A stretch of DNA of 64,000 nucleotides from NCBI RefSeq assembly GCF_902498785.1, contig NZ_LR701493.1:233459-297458 (forward strand), read 5' to 3'. The translations under genes and the position numbers were made by a program. Numbering within the stretch: position 1 is the stretch's first letter; every line of letters starts with the position of its first letter. Below are positions 9,601 to 16,922 of this stretch, one piece after another. The notes beneath the pieces are model-generated. The model was not told where the DNA came from, did no database searches, and saw nothing but the letters and a program-made list of their open reading frames with translations. This DNA comes from Sphingomonas sp. EC-HK361. Lineage in GTDB: Bacteria; Pseudomonadota; Alphaproteobacteria; Sphingomonadales; Sphingomonadaceae.

Positions 9601-9722
9601 GCCCCCGGCTGGCTCGTTGGGCTGGGGGCAGTGGTCTGCGCCTGGGCGATCGTCGCCAGAAACATGCTGGCCAGACCCGTCGACACGAGCAGCCGATATT
9701 TGTTCGCGCGCTTGTCCGTCAC
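6672..9722 (-). CDS. TonB-dependent receptor
   Basis: 1016 aa. A signal peptide (residues about 1-28, ending ATIAQAQ) and a Pro/Gln/Ala-rich linker precede the TonB-box-like DIVVTGFRASLNSALNAKR near residue 68. The plug domain has DIGKFPDSNLAESMQRIPGV and RGLGAQFTRVRINGMEG, the layout seen in large carbohydrate-type receptors of sphingomonads. The barrel ends TYALAVNFQF. It probably imports an oligosaccharide across the outer membrane. It is transcribed away from the GntR-regulator gene, from a promoter carrying nested inverted repeats (9763-9830), and ends at a strong terminator. The location next to the hexuronate genes suggests uronic-acid-containing glycans as substrate, an inference only. 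Confidence 0.95.
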   Translation of the reverse strand: MTDKRANKYRLLVSTGLASMFLATIAQAQTTAPSPTSQPGAPVEGQTDQTGAPAAVPQSGAESPSDPDIVVTGFRASLNSALNAKRNETAAIDSIVAEDIGKFPDSNLAESMQRIPGVALSRGDGGEGRNISVRGLGAQFTRVRINGMEGVSQVSGSDIRGGVATGRSFDFVTFPTEIFSSLSVRKTLSADVEEGSLGATVDLRAPKPFDQRKDFVLSATARGIYNDIRRDVDPRLSALVSKKFGNTFGILGSIAYSKRHIDEYAYSAVDVVPTTVYGLAQPAGTANAGVIFPFCTPVGYTYRGAATNSPVPGYTQPNGVPIGADANNCSTGNPRTGTTAAYDYIMSRTGVNGRPGGGVYLPRLPRPVKSSQDQDRLAGSLTLQWKPTDATDISLDGLYSRFKVNRLDTYFDARSFGRAISNNGQPLTSVRDIEVDENGSLIHGLFDGVDLRSEMQDERFTSTYKQANLNVDHRFSDNFRVYGMAGINQSVLDVNRLQVAIDSNDTRNWEIDFRDNPDIPNITYGIDTTNAALFQYGPPLTNGDQRGQLSNFIRRNTILSKTFELNTEWEAAPGFTVQVGGQYRTNRYTARERQLATNTPLALPAGVSVADFAFVTRGIGSNLDGQLQDFVSIDPNKFRSAVGLDSYVYCSVECAKGTYGGVDEKYKSGYLMVKFNTENTLPIAIRGDAGVRYVHTDLDTYGPITTANPTGSTYASRYVISNVSRSYEDWLPSANVAIDITHDLIARLSAARVMSRPSYGQLIPAGSANLVIQTASFSNPFLDPIRANTFDASLEWYFAPGSLISVAYFHKNIETYIQTTSQQVAFQDIGLPLSLLTGTQLRPTDQFTVQRSNNTPGGPLNGLEVNVQLPFRFLPGFLRNFGALGNFTRVRSNINYIISPTLSRTAALVGLSPETASGTLYYEDKKFSIRSTVNYRSAFLTAVPSGSVDADSTANASSIFVDASASYNINDNVKLIAEVSNITNETNRLTVDTVRQDPLYTAYFGRTYALAVNFQF

Positions 9723-9762
9723 GCCCCTCTCCCTGTTGTTGCGGCCATTCGAGCGGCCGCAT

Positions 9763-9830
9763 TGTTGTCATGCCGGTCGACCAATTCTTATCGTCCGGTC
9801 GGATAACACCGATAAAGCTGCATGACAACA
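9763..9830 (-). promoter_or_regulatory. Receptor promoter with nested inverted repeats
   Basis: The 170-bp gap before the receptor start holds a perfect 11-bp inverted repeat, TGTTGTCATGC at 9763-9773 and GCATGACAACA at 9820-9830. A second inverted repeat, TTATC (9788-9792) and GATAA (9802-9806), has practically the same centre (about 9797). On the minus strand the outer right arm includes TTGTCA, a plausible -35 element. This looks like a binding site for a dimeric or tetrameric regulator over the receptor promoter. A third repeat, TGCGGCC/GGCCGCA at 9740-9761, lies in the predicted leader. Confidence 0.5.
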
Positions 9831-9894
9831 TCCCGAGAGTGGTCGGGCAAAAAAGCGCGCTTGTCAGCTCGGGGGTGGTCGCGAGGGTGCCGCG

Positions 9895-10638
9895 CTACAC
9901 CGTGCGACGCGCCAGCGCGCGACGGCGCTGGTCGGTCTGCGCCCGTGCGCGCTCCACCGCTTCCGTCTCGTCGACGTGGAGAAGATGGTCGATCACCCGC
10001 GTCAGGTGATCGCGCATCGCCAGCCGCGCCTCCGCCGGATTGCGCGATTCCAGCGCGCGCAGGATTCGCCCATGCTCCTCCAGCCGCTCCTTCGTGCCAA
10101 GGCTCCCGGCCTTGACCAGCACCTGCCGCGCGAGGGGGGAACGAAAGCGCATGTCCCAGAAATCCGTGACCACCGCGATGATCGCGGCGTTGCCCGTCGC
10201 CTCGGCAATGGCGATGTGGAAGCGGCGATCGGCATCCTCGGCAGCGGCATCGTCGTCCTGCGCCATTTCCTTCACCAGCGCGCGCAGGGCCGCGAGCTGG
10301 GCCTCGTCGATTTCGGTCGCTGCGACCGCGGCCACCTCGCCCTCCACGAGCCGGCGCGCCTCGGTGATCTCGAAGGCGCCGATGTCGAGCTCCTCGTCGA
10401 TGTCCCCGCTGGCGGAGGCGAGAACAAACACCCCCGACCCCTTGCGTGCCTCGACCAGGCCCTGCATCTCGAGCGCGATCATCGCCTCGCGCACGGTCGG
10501 ACGGCTGACGCCGAATCGCTCTGTCAGGTCGCGCTCCGCCGGCAGGCGCGAGCCGATGGGGAAGATCCCCGCCGTGATGTCCGCAACGATCGCCTGCACG
10601 ATCCTGCGATACAGTTTTCCGCCGCCCTGCACCTGCAT
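9895..10638 (-). CDS. GntR-family (FadR subfamily) transcriptional regulator, probably of hexuronate genes
   Basis: 247 aa from the ATG at 10638, preferred because AGGA lies 8 bp upstream; a longer frame starts at 10677. N-terminal winged helix: LYRRIVQAIVADITAGIFPIGSRLPAERDLTERFGVSRPTVREAMIALE-type sequence (residues about 8-60), with the typical GSRLPAERDL and SRPTVREAM blocks. The rest is an all-helical FCD effector domain with scattered His and Asp residues for a metal. Relatives (UxuR, ExuR-like, KdgR-like) sense uronates or related acids and bind TGGTNNNACCA-type palindromes. Matching TGGCCNGACCA sites occur in front of the DUF1080 operon, kdgK/uxaC and uxuA in this window, so these are the likely targets. 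Probably a repressor released by a pathway intermediate. Confidence 0.88.
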   Translation of the reverse strand: MQVQGGGKLYRRIVQAIVADITAGIFPIGSRLPAERDLTERFGVSRPTVREAMIALEMQGLVEARKGSGVFVLASASGDIDEELDIGAFEITEARRLVEGEVAAVAATEIDEAQLAALRALVKEMAQDDDAAAEDADRRFHIAIAEATGNAAIIAVVTDFWDMRFRSPLARQVLVKAGSLGTKERLEEHGRILRALESRNPAEARLAMRDHLTRVIDHLLHVDETEAVERARAQTDQRRRALARRTV

Positions 10639-10770
10639 AACATGTCCTATCCCGTTTCGCCGCCGCGCACGCCTCATCGCCGCCGTTCCTGCTCCTCACG
10701 CATCGCGAGGCGCGGCGTCAAGCCCCCGTGATATCGGCACCCATCTGCCCGAATCGGATAAAATGCCTGA

Positions 10771-10806
10771 CAGACTATTGCATGTGGCCGGACCACATTT
10801 TAACAA
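10771..10806 (+). promoter_or_regulatory. Promoter and GntR-type operator of the DUF1080 operon
   Basis: ATGTGGCCGGACCACAT (10782-10798) is an inverted repeat with perfect 6-bp arms. It contains the core TGGCCGGACCA (10785-10795), also seen at 19786 and 20845. The preceding bases CAGACTATTGC (10771-10781) are identical to those before the uxuA site at 20831, giving a -35-like TTGCAT; an A/T-rich -10-like region follows the palindrome. A bound repressor would sit between -35 and -10. Confidence 0.68.
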
Positions 10807-10862
10807 ACGGGTATAAGAGGCTGTGTCGACAACGATCGGCACGCAACAGAGGGACGAGGGCG

Positions 10863-12272
10863 ATGATGGCACCGGGCGACGAACGAAATCTCCCTTTGCG
10901 ACGTGCGCTGGGTCCCTGCGCGCTCGCCGCAGCGGCGCTGCTCACGGCAACGGGGGCTCCCGTCCTGTCCTCACCCGCGGCGACGACACCGCGCGCACCG
11001 TGGCGCGACATCACGCCGAAACCGGGTCTGGCGGGCTACCACAGCACGGGCGGTAACGCCGTCTACGAAGTCGTCGGCGGCGAGCTCGTCGGGCGCGCCA
11101 CACCGGGCAAGACGAACAGCTGGCTCGTCTCTGACGCGACCTATGGCGATTACATCATGGAGTTCGACGCGAAGACCGATCCCCTGCTCAATTCGGGCAT
11201 GATGGTGCGCGGACAGAGCAGGCCCGATTACCGCAACGGCGTGGTCCACGGCTATCAGGCGGAAATCGACCCGAGCCCGCGCGCGTGGAGCGGCGGCATG
11301 TATGACGAGCAGCGCCGCCAGTGGCTCTACTCGCTGGGCCGCAACGAGGCGGCACGGCGCACCTTTCGTTCGGGCGACTGGAATCACTACCGTATCGAGG
11401 CGATCGGCAACCGGCTGCGCACCTGGATCAACGGCGTCCCGGCGACCGACACGGTGGACGATACCGACGCCCGCGGCTTCATCGCCTTTCAGGTTCATGC
11501 CATCCCCGACGAGCAGGCGCGCAAAGGCCCCGAGGCGCGGTTCCGCGCGGTGCGCATCATCACCGACAACCCGGCGCGTTACGCCCTGCCGGAAACCGGG
11601 CTGCCACAGGAAGGCTGGCTGACCAATCGCCTGAGCGCGCGCGAGCAGCGCGCGGGCTGGTCGCTGCTGTGGGACGGGACGAGCGACCGGGGTTGGCGGA
11701 GCGTGACGGCTGCGGGATTCCCGGCAAAGGGCTGGGGAATCGCGGACGGCGTGCTGTCGACGACCGGTGGCGGCGGCGACATCCGGACGGCCGCGCCCTA
11801 CCGCGATTTCGAGCTTTCGGTGGATTTTCGGCTGACCCGCGGCGCGAACAGCGGGATCAAATACCGCGTCGCGCCGGGCACACGCTCGCTCGGGCTCGAA
11901 TATCAGCTGCTCGACGACGACCGGCATCCGGATGCGAAGATGGGCCGCGACGGCAACCGCACACTCGCCTCGCTCTACGACCTCATCCCCGCGCGCAATC
12001 TTTCCGACCCGGCGAGTCCGGGCAAGCGCACCAACCCGCCCGGGGAGTGGAACCGCGCGGTGATCGTCGTGCGCGGCAACCATGTCGAGCACTGGCTGAA
12101 CGGGTTCAAGGTCGTCGAATATGACCGCGCATCGCCCGCCTTCCGCGCGGCGGTGGCGGCCAGCAAGTTCGCCGGCGAACAGGGATTCGGCACGTGGCCG
12201 CAGAGTCCGATCGTGCTGCAGGACCACGGCGACCGGGTGGACTTCCGCTCGATCAAGCTGCGCAAACTCTAA
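10863..12272 (+). CDS. Secreted protein with two DUF1080 (3-keto-disaccharide hydrolase-like) domains
   Basis: 469 aa from the ATG at 10863, with GAGGG 5 bp upstream; the frame continues upstream to 10728 through the promoter, so the longer form is unlikely. A signal peptide (residues about 14-38) leads into two DUF1080 / laminin-G-like domains, about residues 45-225 and 250-469. The second contains the usual LLWDGTSDRGWRS and NSGIKYRV blocks. DUF1080 (PF06439) members hydrolyse 3-keto glycosides in periplasmic pathways. It is the first gene of an operon with Gfo/Idh oxidoreductases and lies behind a uronate-type operator. The tandem domain arrangement may mean one domain binds and the other cleaves; this is inference. 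Confidence 0.82.
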   Translation: MMAPGDERNLPLRRALGPCALAAAALLTATGAPVLSSPAATTPRAPWRDITPKPGLAGYHSTGGNAVYEVVGGELVGRATPGKTNSWLVSDATYGDYIMEFDAKTDPLLNSGMMVRGQSRPDYRNGVVHGYQAEIDPSPRAWSGGMYDEQRRQWLYSLGRNEAARRTFRSGDWNHYRIEAIGNRLRTWINGVPATDTVDDTDARGFIAFQVHAIPDEQARKGPEARFRAVRIITDNPARYALPETGLPQEGWLTNRLSAREQRAGWSLLWDGTSDRGWRSVTAAGFPAKGWGIADGVLSTTGGGGDIRTAAPYRDFELSVDFRLTRGANSGIKYRVAPGTRSLGLEYQLLDDDRHPDAKMGRDGNRTLASLYDLIPARNLSDPASPGKRTNPPGEWNRAVIVVRGNHVEHWLNGFKVVEYDRASPAFRAAVAASKFAGEQGFGTWPQSPIVLQDHGDRVDFRSIKLRKL

Positions 12273-12285
12273 GGGGAGATCGGCC

Positions 12286-13599
12286 ATGATGGACCGTCGC
12301 ACGGTAGTCAAAGGTATGGGCGCCACGATCGGCGCCGCGATGACCGCGAAAAGCTATGCGCGGATCAAGGGCGCGAACGATCGCATCAACGTCGCGACGA
12401 TCGGCGTCAACGGGCGCGGGCAGGCGCATATTGCCGCGTTCACGAAAGTGCCGAACGTATCGCTGACGCATATCGTCGATTGCGATTCGGCGGTGCTGGC
12501 GAAGCGCGTCGCCGCGTTTTCGGAGCGTGGGCTACCCGTCCCCCGCACCGAAAGCGACTATCGCCGGCTGTTGCAGAACAAGGACGTCGATATCGTCACT
12601 GTTGCAACGCCCGACTTCAGCCATGTGAAGATCGCGACCGATGCGATGAACGCCGGCCACCACGTTTATTGCGAGAAACCGGTTGGAATCTCGCCCGCGG
12701 AGGGCGAGGCGATGATCGCGGTGCAGAAGCGCACCGGGCGCAAGCTGCAGATCGGCAACCAGCAGCGCTCCAGCCCCGAAACGCGGCAGCTGGCCGACCT
12801 CGTCAAGGCGGGTGATCTCGGTCACATCTACGAGGCGCAGACCTGGTATGCGAATGCGCGCAAGCCGATCGGCCACGGCAAGCGCGTGTCCCCGCCGGCG
12901 ACGCTCGACTGGGACATGTGGCAGGGTCCTCGGCCGCGTGCTGCCTATCGGTCCAATCTGGTGCCCTATAACTGGCACTGGGTGTGGCAATACGGCACGG
13001 GCGAGATCTGCAACAACGGCATGCACGAGATCGACGTCGCGCGCTGGCTGATGGGGCTGACCTATCCCAGCCAGGTGGAAGCGCGCGGCCAGAGGCAGTT
13101 CTTCAACGACGACGATTGGGACATGTACGACAGCATGGCCCTGACGCTGGCATTCGACGGCGACCGGACGATTCGCTGGGACGGCCAGAGCGGCAATGCG
13201 ATGCTGCGCTACGGTCGCGGGCGCGGGGTGCTGCTGCTGGGGACCAAGGGCTCGGCCGTCGTCGATCGCAACGGCTACGAACTCTACGACCTGTCGGGCA
13301 AGCAAACGCGCGTCGTGAAGGCGGCGGGCGAATCGGAGACGACCGGCACCGTCGGCGAGGGCGTCCTCGACATCTATCACGCAGGCAATCTCGTCGATAA
13401 CGTCCGCGGCAAGTCGACGACGCTCAATTCGCCGATTGCGGAGGGGCATATCAGCACCACGCTCTGTCACCTGGGAAACATGGCCTACCGCACGGGCGAA
13501 ATACTCACCGTCGATCCGAAGACGGGCAGGCCGAAAAGCGCGGAAGCGCTGAAATTGTGGGCGGTCGATTACCAGCCGGGTTGGGAGATCAAGGTCTGA
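12286..13599 (+). CDS. Gfo/Idh/MocA oxidoreductase with twin-arginine-like leader
   Basis: 437 aa. The start ATG at 12286 has AAGGGGAG upstream; the frame extending further upstream overlaps the preceding gene and is not used. The N-terminus MMDRRTVVKGMGATIGAA resembles a Tat signal. The Rossmann motif reads INVATIGVNGRGQAHI (residues about 34-50), and the Gfo/Idh motif CEKPVG at about 130 holds the EKP signature. The C-terminal alpha/beta domain carries NNGMHEIDVARWLMG. Such proteins use tightly bound NAD(P) to oxidise or reduce a sugar hydroxyl. In this operon they probably interconvert 3-keto and 3-hydroxy sugars. It lies 13 bp after the DUF1080 gene. Confidence 0.87.
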   Translation: MMDRRTVVKGMGATIGAAMTAKSYARIKGANDRINVATIGVNGRGQAHIAAFTKVPNVSLTHIVDCDSAVLAKRVAAFSERGLPVPRTESDYRRLLQNKDVDIVTVATPDFSHVKIATDAMNAGHHVYCEKPVGISPAEGEAMIAVQKRTGRKLQIGNQQRSSPETRQLADLVKAGDLGHIYEAQTWYANARKPIGHGKRVSPPATLDWDMWQGPRPRAAYRSNLVPYNWHWVWQYGTGEICNNGMHEIDVARWLMGLTYPSQVEARGQRQFFNDDDWDMYDSMALTLAFDGDRTIRWDGQSGNAMLRYGRGRGVLLLGTKGSAVVDRNGYELYDLSGKQTRVVKAAGESETTGTVGEGVLDIYHAGNLVDNVRGKSTTLNSPIAEGHISTTLCHLGNMAYRTGEILTVDPKTGRPKSAEALKLWAVDYQPGWEIKV

Positions 13600-13604
13600 A
13601 CGCG

Positions 13605-14471
13605 GTGACGAAGCCGGTCGCGGGTGCGGTGGAACGGTTCGCTGCCATGGGCACGCGGATCGAGCTGCACGTCTTCGGCCCCGGCGCGAGCGAGGGAAGC
13701 TTTGCGGACGCCCTCGCCGCCGCACGCCGCACGGTCGAGGCGGTGGACGATGCGCTGACGATCCACCGGCCGTCGCCCGCCACCGCGCTCAACGAGGCGC
13801 TGATGGCCGGGACAACGGCTGCGATCGACGACCCCCTGCTCTTCGACGCGCTGGCCGTCGTCGATGACGAATATGCCGCCACCCTCGCGCTGTTCGACGT
13901 GGCCGCCGATCGATATCGCGGCGGAGCCTGGTCGCAGGTGTCGCTCGATCGCGCTGCACGACGAATCACCGCAACAGGATTGCTGGCGCTCGATTTCGGG
14001 GGAATGGGCAAGGGATTCGCGCTCGACCATGCAGCGGCGGCCCTGCGTGATGGCGGCGTCACCTCGGCGCTGCTGAGCGCGGGCGAAAGCTCGATCGTTG
14101 TCATCGGCGAGCATCCGCTTGGCGGCAGCTGGCCGTTCGCGATTCCGCACCCGCTACGCCCGCACGAAACGCTGGTGGAGTTGCAGTTGACCGATGCGGC
14201 GCTCTCGATCTCGGCGACCGTCGGAGCAGGGCTCGATGCGCCCGAGCGCTCGGCAACGCTTCGTCCTGGGGGCGGCACGCCCGTCACCGCGCCGCGCTGC
14301 ACCGCCGCCATCGCGACCACGGGCACGCTCGCGGAGATGATGAGCACCGCGCTGCTCGCCGCCGACGCGGCGCAGGCGCAGCACCTGATCGCGGATGCGC
14401 CCCGCGCGCGCTTTCGCTTCGACCTGAACGGCGCCCGGACGGCGCCTCTTGGAGATCTGATCCCAGCATGA
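13605..14471 (+). CDS. Divergent ApbE-like FAD:protein FMN transferase
   Basis: 288 aa from GTG 13605, 5 bp after the previous stop. The N-terminal RFAAMGTRIELHVFG and the flavin-site segment ALDFGGMGKGFALDHAAAA (about residue 130) match ApbE (PF02424). The usual H-I-x-D-P-x-T-G block is degenerate (SATLRPGGGTPV), and the metal-binding A-D-A-x-x-T segment reads AEMMSTAL, so Asp is replaced by Glu. No signal peptide or lipobox is seen, unlike periplasmic ApbE. Family role: covalent transfer of FMN to a Thr of exported flavoproteins. Whether this one is active is uncertain. It is coupled by ATGA to the next Gfo/Idh gene, which suggests a role in that pathway. Confidence 0.78.
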   Translation: MTKPVAGAVERFAAMGTRIELHVFGPGASEGSFADALAAARRTVEAVDDALTIHRPSPATALNEALMAGTTAAIDDPLLFDALAVVDDEYAATLALFDVAADRYRGGAWSQVSLDRAARRITATGLLALDFGGMGKGFALDHAAAALRDGGVTSALLSAGESSIVVIGEHPLGGSWPFAIPHPLRPHETLVELQLTDAALSISATVGAGLDAPERSATLRPGGGTPVTAPRCTAAIATTGTLAEMMSTALLAADAAQAQHLIADAPRARFRFDLNGARTAPLGDLIPA

Positions 14472-15745
14472 CCGATGAGACGTTCGAACTCTCCCGCCGG
14501 CGCTTCCTCGACAGCGTGCTGGGCGCCACCGCTGCGGCAGGTGTCGCCGCCGCGGCCCCCTGGGCAGCGAGCGCGGCGGCGCAGACGCTGGCCGCACCCG
14601 TGCCGCGATCGGGCGACCGCGTAAGGCTGGCCGTGCTTGGCACCGGCGACCGCGGGCGGGCGCTCATCCGCAACATCCAGAAGACGCGCAACTGCACGGT
14701 CGTCGCGGTGTGCGACACCTATGCGCCGCATCTGGCGAAGGCGCGCGAGATCGTGGGCGCGGCGGTGCCCGCCTTCACCGATCACCGCCGAATGCTCGAT
14801 GCGGGCAGATATGATGCAATCGTCATCGCGACGCCCTTGAACCTGCACGCAGCCCATGCCGCGGCCGGGTTCGACGCGGGACTCCACGTCTGGTGCGAAA
14901 AGGCGATGGCGCGCACGATCGCGGATTGCGGCGCGATGATCACAGGCGCGCGCAAAGCGGGCAAGGTGCTGCAGATCGGCCACCAGCGCATGTTCCATCC
15001 AACCTATCTGAACGCGCTGAAGCGCGTGAAGGCGGGGGACATCGGCTCGATCACCCAGGTCCGCGCAAGCTGGCACCGCAACAACAGCTGGCGCCGCCCC
15101 GTCCCCGCCGACGCGACCGACCGCCAGATCAACTGGCGCCTATACCGCGACAGCTCGGCCGGTCTGATGACCGAGCTTGCGACCCATCAGCTACAGGTCT
15201 GCAACTGGTTCATGGACAGCGTGCCGACGCGCGTCATGGGATCGGGAAGCATCTGCTTCTGGAAAGACGGTCGCGAGGTCTACGACCACGTCGCGCTGGT
15301 TTATGAGTATGCCGGCGGCCGCAAGGTCATCTACACCTCGTTGCTGAACAATGCGCGCTATGGCTGCGAGGAGCAGATTCAGGGCAGCAAGGGCACGATC
15401 GAGCCAGAGCTCGGCCGCATCTTTGCCGAGGTGCCGCCCAAGCAGCTCCAGCTCCAGCGCATGCATCAGGACATCGCGCGCGGCCACAAGCGCACCGTGC
15501 CGATCGGCGGCGCCACGTGGTTCCCGGAGCTGCCCGTCACCACCCCCGGCGAGTCGCTGGGGTGGAGCGCGTATGACGAGACGATGCTGCAGTTCGAGGG
15601 CTTTGGCGAGGCGGTGCGCACCGGCAAGCCGCTGCCCGGGCTGCTCGCCCAGGCCTATTGGGCGAGCGTCGCCTCGCTGCTTGGCGAGCATGCGATGGAC
15701 CGCGGCGAAGCGATGACATGGCCGACCGATCTGATCGCGGTCTGA
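14468..15745 (+). CDS. Gfo/Idh/MocA oxidoreductase with Tat signal
   Basis: 425 aa, start ATG overlapping the ApbE-like stop as ATGA (14468-14471). A clear twin-arginine leader, LSRRRFLDSVLGATAAAGVA, ends before about residue 40, so the enzyme is exported folded with its cofactor. The Rossmann motif is RLAVLGTGDRGRALI (residues about 52-66), and the EK signature appears as CEKAMA near 142 rather than EKP. The C-terminal domain has GLMTELATHQLQVCNWFM. Likely a periplasmic NAD(P)-dependent sugar dehydrogenase acting on the products of the DUF1080 hydrolase. It is one of three Gfo/Idh paralogues in this operon; the three are clearly different proteins. Confidence 0.88.
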   Translation: MTDETFELSRRRFLDSVLGATAAAGVAAAAPWAASAAAQTLAAPVPRSGDRVRLAVLGTGDRGRALIRNIQKTRNCTVVAVCDTYAPHLAKAREIVGAAVPAFTDHRRMLDAGRYDAIVIATPLNLHAAHAAAGFDAGLHVWCEKAMARTIADCGAMITGARKAGKVLQIGHQRMFHPTYLNALKRVKAGDIGSITQVRASWHRNNSWRRPVPADATDRQINWRLYRDSSAGLMTELATHQLQVCNWFMDSVPTRVMGSGSICFWKDGREVYDHVALVYEYAGGRKVIYTSLLNNARYGCEEQIQGSKGTIEPELGRIFAEVPPKQLQLQRMHQDIARGHKRTVPIGGATWFPELPVTTPGESLGWSAYDETMLQFEGFGEAVRTGKPLPGLLAQAYWASVASLLGEHAMDRGEAMTWPTDLIAV

Positions 15746-15767
15746 TCCGACAACAGGAGTAAGCGAA

Positions 15768-16922
15768 GTGACCGATCCCAGCCGCCGCGATCTCATCGGC
15801 CTTGCGCTCGCCACCGGCCTGTCGGGGATGGCGGCCGAGGCGCTGGCGCAATCGACAACCCGCGGCGACGCACCGACCGAAAGCGCCCCAGCACGCCCCG
15901 CCCCGGACGCGAAATACCGCGTGCCGTTCGCGGTCATCGGGCTCGATCACAACCATATCTATGGCATCACCGATGCGATGATCCGCGGCGGCGGCGTCCT
16001 GACCGCCTTCTACGCCGCCGACCCGAAACAGGTCGCGGCGTTCCGGAAACGCTATCCGGGCGTGCGCCTCGCGCGATCCGAAGACGAGATCATCGAGGAC
16101 AGGGCGATCAAGCTGGTCTGCAGCGCGGCGATCCCCGCCCTGCGCGCGCCGCTGGGCATCAAGGTGATGCGCGCGGGCAAGGATTACCTCAGCGACAAGG
16201 CGGCGGTGGTCACCCTGAAGCAGCTGGCCGAGGTGCGCGCGGCGATCAAGGCGACGGGGCGCAAGTTCGGGATCATGTATTCCGAACGGCTGGAGGTGCC
16301 CGCCGCGGTGATGGCGGGGCAGCTGGTCCATGACGGCGCGATCGGCCGCGTCATCCAGACCGTGAACCTTGCGCCGCACCGCGTCGCCGCCCCCACGCGC
16401 CCCGCATGGTTCTGGGACCCTGCGCTCAACGGCGGCATCCTGACCGACGTCGGCAGCCATCAGGCGGACCAGTTCGTGTATCTGACCGGCAGCAAGCGCG
16501 CGAGCGTGCTGGCCGCGCAGGTCGGCAATTTCGGGAATCCGGATCACCCCAAGTTCCAGGATTTCGGCGACATGATGATGCACGGCGACGGCGGGGCCGG
16601 CTATGTCCGCGTCGATTGGTTCACCCCCGACGGGCTACCGACCTGGGGGGACGGCCGGCTCTTCATCCTTGGCAGCGAAGGCTATATCGAGCTGCGCAAA
16701 TATGTGGACATTGCCGGGCGGCCGGGCGGCAACCATCTGTTCATCGCGGACAAAAAGGGCACGCGCTACATCGACTGCGCGAAGGTGCCGCTGCCGTTCG
16801 GGCCGCAGTTCATCGCCGATCTGGTCGAGCGGACATCGGTGGCGCAGGATCAGGACGGCGCGCTGCTTGCCGCGGAGCTGGTGCTTACCGCCTCGGCGAA
16901 GGCGACAACGGCGACTGCCTAG
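15768..16922 (+). CDS. Gfo/Idh/MocA oxidoreductase with Tat signal
   Basis: 384 aa, GTG start at 15768 with AGGAG at a good distance. Twin-arginine-type leader PSRRDLIGLALATGLSG ending near EALAQ. The NAD(P)-binding half starts at FAVIGLDHNHIYGITDAMI (about residue 48), and the usual EKP is replaced by SDKAAVVTLKQ (about 143), so lysine is kept. The second domain contains LNGGILTDVGSHQADQFVY. This subfamily of small exported Gfo/Idh proteins recurs in 3-keto-glycoside loci. It is the last gene of the plus-strand operon and overlaps the convergent uxuB by 4 bp. Confidence 0.87.
   Translation: MTDPSRRDLIGLALATGLSGMAAEALAQSTTRGDAPTESAPARPAPDAKYRVPFAVIGLDHNHIYGITDAMIRGGGVLTAFYAADPKQVAAFRKRYPGVRLARSEDEIIEDRAIKLVCSAAIPALRAPLGIKVMRAGKDYLSDKAAVVTLKQLAEVRAAIKATGRKFGIMYSERLEVPAAVMAGQLVHDGAIGRVIQTVNLAPHRVAAPTRPAWFWDPALNGGILTDVGSHQADQFVYLTGSKRASVLAAQVGNFGNPDHPKFQDFGDMMMHGDGGAGYVRVDWFTPDGLPTWGDGRLFILGSEGYIELRKYVDIAGRPGGNHLFIADKKGTRYIDCAKVPLPFGPQFIADLVERTSVAQDQDGALLAAELVLTASAKATTATA

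Noticed and set aside
9775-9783. GGTCGACCA near the receptor promoter as a fourth GntR-type operator
   Set aside because: The core spacing and the left TGG half-site are missing, so it does not fit TGGCCNGACCA.
8118-9806. 562-residue plus-strand frame opposite the receptor gene
   Set aside because: Antisense shadow of a clear TonB-dependent receptor, with no domain or ribosome site.
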